A stretch of DNA of 64,000 bases from an uncultured Mollicutes bacterium. Lineage in GTDB: Bacteria; Bacillota_I; Bacilli_A; RF39; UBA660. Shown here piece after piece: positions 60,917-64,000 of the stretch. The first letter of the stretch is position 1. Every line of letters starts with the position of its first letter. The notes beneath the pieces are model-generated. The model was not told where the DNA came from and did not search any database. It saw only the letters and a program-made list of their open reading frames with translations. The position numbers and the translations under genes are program-made. Location: positions 1-64,000 of the forward strand of contig URRF01000003.1 in NCBI GenBank assembly GCA_900550145.1, read 5' to 3'.

Positions 60917-62867
60917 AATCGTTTCTTTTTAATACAAAGAATGTTACAACTCCTGCAGTTATTATACCTAAAAATAATATGTATATTAATGAACTTCCAG
61001 TTACTACTTGTTCTGGTTCAGGGGTATTTTTAAATACTATCATATTATTTTCAGCTTCTTTTTTATCAAATAGTATTCTTCCATCTTCCGTAACTGTAAA
61101 TTCTATAACTGCATCACTAAGTTCGTATCCTTTAGGAGCTTCTAATTCTGTTAATATATAACTACCAGGAGCTAAACGGAATCTTTCTTCCTTAGTAGAT
61201 GAAGTCCATATCAAACTTTTACCGTCTAAGTCTTTTTCTAATTTTCCATCTTTATCAGTTATTTTTAACTTTGCTCCAGGTAACTCTGTTTTTCCATTAA
61301 TACTTTTTTTAGAAATATATATATATAATGGTTCATTTTCCATTGTTACCTTAGTTACTTCTGTTTTGTTAACTTTTATAGTACCATCTTTTTCTACGAT
61401 AAACTCTATAGTTTTATCACTTTTTGTATAACCAGCTGGAGCTTCTATTTCAGTTAAATAGTAAGTACCTTCTGCTAAATGAAATTTTTCTGCGCTTTCG
61501 GTAGTTATCCATTCTAATGATTTGCCGTCTAAATCTATAGTAAGTTTTCCATCTTTATCGGTTATTTTTAATTTAGCACCAACTAGTTCTTTGTCTTTAG
61601 TTAATCCTAGCTTTGATATAGTTATATAGAATGGTTCGTTTTTCATTATAACTTTATCTACTACTTTGCCATCTACAGTAACTGTACCATTTGAGTTAAC
61701 TGTAAAAGTTACCTTGCTACTACTAAGTTTATATCCGGCTGGAGCTATTGTTTCTTCAAGGGTATATGTGCCTGCATCAAGAGATATCTTTTTAATTGTT
61801 CCTTCTGATACCCATTTGGTTACTTCAGTATTACCTTTTTTAATTACGAGAGTAGCACCTTTTACTTCTTTACTGCCTGTTATATCTTGTTTTGATATTT
61901 TTACTTCCACTTTAGAAGGTTCAGCAGTTAATGGTAAACTTTCTTTAACTTCACTTGGTGTTCCTTTTACAATACTAGTCATCTTTTGAGCTGCTGGCAT
62001 AGCACTGTTTGTACATTCTTGTACTGTACCACTACCTTTACTTGAAGTACCTGTAGCACTTAATGTTATAGAGGAACTTTTAGTTATATTTCCTGCAGGC
62101 ACCTTAACATAAATAGTGTCTCCAACTTTAAAGTCTGTACTTCCACTAGTGGCATTAACATTGCTAGTTACAAATGCTCCAGTAACACCGCTTATACTTA
62201 CACTAACAGCATTTCTTACCCAAGAGCCACTTATTTTTATTGCTCCAGATACATAATAACTTCTATCACTATTAATATTTAGTTTTTTACTACTAGTATC
62301 AAGTGAAATACTTGGCGTAGCATTTACTGAATCATTAGCATCATTTATTAATTTAGCGGCCATCTCACTAGTTTTATTACTTGAACCATTGTAATTACCA
62401 GTTAACCTACCATTGCTTACATTAAAGTTACTTAAAAAGTCTACAGTATGTGGTGGATATAAAGTTCTATCACCAAAATACCATACAGCAAGTTGTGTAG
62501 CATAATAATCATCAAATTTAGTACCACCAGTAGAATAATCATTAGTTCCACCATAACCATTAGCATAAACATAAGCAAGTTGTGCTGCATTTGTTGAAAC
62601 ATTACTACAGCTTGTAAATACAAATTTTACATCCGTTCCACCCTCATAGGCATAATCAACATAAGGTTGGTAGCAGTAGACAACATCCCCATTTGTGGTT
62701 ACTCTATAATGTGTTTTGTATTTACTAGTAAATAATTCATTACTTGCAATTTCTCTATTATCACTATTACTAAAATCAATTGTAAAGTCTGCCTTAACAT
62801 TAAATACTCCAATCAAAAATAACATTATAGTAAATACAAACATTTTAAATATATTATTTTTTTTCAT
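60915..62867 (-). CDS. thioester-domain surface adhesin with SpaA/Cna-B repeats
   Basis: 650 residues. A signal peptide (IFKMFVFTIMLFLIGVFNVKA) is followed by a thioester (TQXA) domain with VVYCYQP (Cys) and YYATQLAVWYF (Gln), the pair that forms the reactive thioester. From about 320 there are three SpaA/Cna-B repeats, each with a Lys early and a late Glu box: LEETIAPAGY, LTEIEAPAGY, LTELEAPKGY. The C-terminus is a helix (LIYILFLGIITAGVVTFFVL) and KRND. There is no LPxTG; EQVVTGSS takes its place and may be a divergent sorting signal. It would bind host or mucus surfaces covalently. Confidence 0.85.
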   Translation of the reverse strand: MKKNNIFKMFVFTIMLFLIGVFNVKADFTIDFSNSDNREIASNELFTSKYKTHYRVTTNGDVVYCYQPYVDYAYEGGTDVKFVFTSCSNVSTNAAQLAYVYANGYGGTNDYSTGGTKFDDYYATQLAVWYFGDRTLYPPHTVDFLSNFNVSNGRLTGNYNGSSNKTSEMAAKLINDANDSVNATPSISLDTSSKKLNINSDRSYYVSGAIKISGSWVRNAVSVSISGVTGAFVTSNVNATSGSTDFKVGDTIYVKVPAGNITKSSSITLSATGTSSKGSGTVQECTNSAMPAAQKMTSIVKGTPSEVKESLPLTAEPSKVEVKISKQDITGSKEVKGATLVIKKGNTEVTKWVSEGTIKKISLDAGTYTLEETIAPAGYKLSSSKVTFTVNSNGTVTVDGKVVDKVIMKNEPFYITISKLGLTKDKELVGAKLKITDKDGKLTIDLDGKSLEWITTESAEKFHLAEGTYYLTEIEAPAGYTKSDKTIEFIVEKDGTIKVNKTEVTKVTMENEPLYIYISKKSINGKTELPGAKLKITDKDGKLEKDLDGKSLIWTSSTKEERFRLAPGSYILTELEAPKGYELSDAVIEFTVTEDGRILFDKKEAENNMIVFKNTPEPEQVVTGSSLIYILFLGIITAGVVTFFVLKRND

Positions 62868-62896
62868 TACTTACCTCTCCTATCTATCATAAGTTA

Positions 62897-62925
62897 ATCT
62901 TATCATAAAATAATTATTTTTTCAA
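62897..62925 (-). promoter_or_regulatory. promoter of the adhesin gene
   Basis: On the - strand, TTGAAA (62925-62920), 17 bp, TAAGAT (62902-62897); AGGAGAGG follows before the ATG at 62867. Confidence 0.65.
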
Positions 62926-62956
62926 TATACTAAGTATCATTTTCATATAATTTATT

Positions 62957-63571
62957 ATGAAATATATAATTCATAGAGGGATTACTTCTAAAAAGAATAG
63001 TGATAATAGTTATATGGCTATTAAAAGGGCTTTATTTGATAAAGAAAGTATAGGTGTAGAATTTGATATTAGACTAACTAAAGATAAAAAAATAGTACTA
63101 TCTCATGATTCAGTACTAGGTATTAATTATATAGAGAATATGAATTATACGGATATTATTAAACATAAATATTTAACTACTTTAGATAAAATATTAGATA
63201 TAGATACTGATAAGATATTACTTATCGATATTAAAGTTAACAATAACTATAAATTACTTGGAGATATTCTTTTAGATATATTAAAAAATACTGATAAAAA
63301 TATTTATTTAATGTCTTTTAATAAAAAGATTATTAAATACCTAAATAAAAAAACTAAGTATAAAAAGGGAATTATATCTTTCTTTTATAGATATAATAAG
63401 TATCCTTTAACTATTCTTAATTATAAAACAGTATCTAATAAGAAATTAAAGAGAATTAAAAATAAAGAAATATTCTTTTGGACTTTTAAAAATATATATG
63501 AAGCTAATAAACTAAGTAAAAAGATAGATAATAACAGCTTATATTACTATATAATTAATAAAGAGGAATAA
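62957..63571 (+). CDS. glycerophosphodiester phosphodiesterase family protein
   Basis: 204 residues, TIM-barrel-like: IIHRGITSKKNSDNSYMAI (His-Arg and the Asn position), VEFDIRLTKDKKIVLSHDS (Glu-x-Asp and His-Asp of the active site), LLIDIKVNNN. It hydrolyses glycerophosphodiesters or related lipids. It has no visible ribosome binding site, and a TATAAT (62946-62951) is only six bases before the ATG, so the mRNA may be leaderless. Confidence 0.82.
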   Translation: MKYIIHRGITSKKNSDNSYMAIKRALFDKESIGVEFDIRLTKDKKIVLSHDSVLGINYIENMNYTDIIKHKYLTTLDKILDIDTDKILLIDIKVNNNYKLLGDILLDILKNTDKNIYLMSFNKKIIKYLNKKTKYKKGIISFFYRYNKYPLTILNYKTVSNKKLKRIKNKEIFFWTFKNIYEANKLSKKIDNNSLYYYIINKEE

Positions 63572-63588
63572 CATTATTATTCCTCTTT
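63560..63588. terminator. bidirectional terminator between the GDPD gene and the ftsQ-like gene
   Basis: AAAGAGGAATAA (63560-63571) and TTATTCCTCTTT (63577-63588), perfect 12-bp stem; both stop codons are in it. Confidence 0.85.
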
Positions 63589-64000
63589 TACTTCTATATA
63601 ATCTCCTGAATCTAAGTATATTATTCCTTTTTTTCCTTCTAATCTTGAATATATACTATTGTATTTATTTATCTTGGTTACTTTACCTAGTGTTATATAT
63701 ACTTGGTTACCATCATTCATATATAGAGTAAATCTTTCACTATCTACATCATTAGGAGTATATTCTATTTGTGATATTTTTAATAGTATATCATCATCTA
63801 TCTTACTAATACTCTTGGTATATTTTTCTTTAATACTAGAAATATCAGATATTAATATTGGTATATTATAAATATTATAAGTATTTTCTATCTCGGTATT
63901 ATTATCTAAGAGTAGTTTATCATTATATAGAGATATTACTTTATATTCTGTAATATAGATATATATTTTACTTAATAATTTCTTTTCTACTTTTACTTCT
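63577..64000 (-). CDS. FtsQ/DivIB-like protein, partial (C-terminal 140 residues)
   Basis: The frame enters at 63999 and runs to the TAA at 63577. It begins inside a beta-type region (KIYIYITEYKVISLYNDKLLLDNN), has PILISDISS and a late YMNDGNQVYITLGKV, and ends GIIYLDSGDYIEVKEE. The order of strands and the IYLDxGDY-type end fit the beta domain of DivIB/FtsQ. The N-terminal membrane part lies beyond the window. Confidence 0.6.
   Translation of the reverse strand, partial: EVKVEKKLLSKIYIYITEYKVISLYNDKLLLDNNTEIENTYNIYNIPILISDISSIKEKYTKSISKIDDDILLKISQIEYTPNDVDSERFTLYMNDGNQVYITLGKVTKINKYNSIYSRLEGKKGIIYLDSGDYIEVKEE

Noticed and set aside
1..64000. Mollicutes-type code (TGA = Trp), suggested by the extreme AT content
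   Set aside because: Many genes end cleanly at TGA (holA, rlmN, gerKC, 77-residue phage gene) and Trp is encoded by TGG within them.

Overview
The window looks like chromosomal DNA of a very AT-rich, low-GC, Gram-positive, endospore-forming bacterium (Bacilli or a neighbouring uncultured Firmicutes lineage). The sporulation and germination genes spoIIIAH, spoIVB, spoIIM, a SpoIID-domain gene and a gerKA-gerKC-gerKB-type operon, together with sepF-divIVA-ileS, ftsA-ftsZ and rlmN-prpC-prkC-rsgA-rpe synteny, point there. TGA works as a stop codon throughout, so the Mollicutes code is not used. No tRNA, rRNA or CRISPR array was recognised.

Layout. 1-3.5 kb is an eroded patch: orphan genes plus remnants of a YhcG/DUF1016 nuclease and of a ComEC C-terminal domain lying just upstream of holA, where comEC normally sits. 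3.5-22.8 kb is core genome on the + strand: holA, ftsA, ftsZ, rlmN, prpC, prkC, rsgA, rpe, an orphan pilin, nfo, a class B penicillin-binding protein with no conventional start codon, rpmG, efp, spoIIIAH, spoIVB, a FemAB-like ligase, (reverse strand) an AI-2E-family permease, spoIIM, mnmA and a YjcZ-like small protein. 23.9-30.9 kb is a compact filamentous phage (inovirus) prophage on the - strand, with an HUH replication protein, a Zot/pI ATPase, coat and adhesion genes, a divergent repressor and a four-site operator array. Its ends are 38/42-bp direct repeats containing a dif-like core. The deleted end of a second related rep gene lies just outside its right end.

31-46 kb is again core genome: ileS behind a T-box leader, divIVA, sepF, a MazG-like pyrophosphohydrolase, a HIT protein, a two-gene unit of unknown function, an RlmCD-type methyltransferase, the spore germinant receptor operon, an 8-oxoguanine glycosylase, a hydrolase, a zinc-ribbon membrane protein, a SpoIID-domain protein and rbgA.

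47.1-57.7 kb is the most striking part. Small cassettes (about 3.2, 1.8, 1.8 and 1.6 kb, then a decayed zone) are stacked head-to-tail upstream of rbgA. Each cassette ends with its own copy of the rbgA ribosome binding site and first codons, broken at the same point (Ser-Ile-Asn-Trp). Each of the three proximal cassettes begins with a similar module of about 114 bp, bracketed by short direct repeats and carrying a promoter-like element. Cargo is mostly RhuM/DinD-type proteins, GNAT acetyltransferases, a uracil-DNA-glycosylase-like protein and small unknown proteins. Only the proximal, presumably youngest, cassette carries a serine recombinase. This resembles SCC-style accretion, but at the 5' end of an essential ribosome-assembly GTPase gene, with the target gene rebuilt at each insertion. 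I know of no described system of this kind.

57.7-64 kb returns to chromosome: an unknown membrane-anchored protein, a truncated ASCH-like ORF, a collagen-like spore-surface-type protein, lepB, rplS, a thioester/SpaA-repeat surface adhesin, a GDPD-family phosphodiesterase and the 3' part of an FtsQ/DivIB-like gene running off the end. Everything here is read by eye from the sequence. Family names come from recognised motifs, not from a database search.
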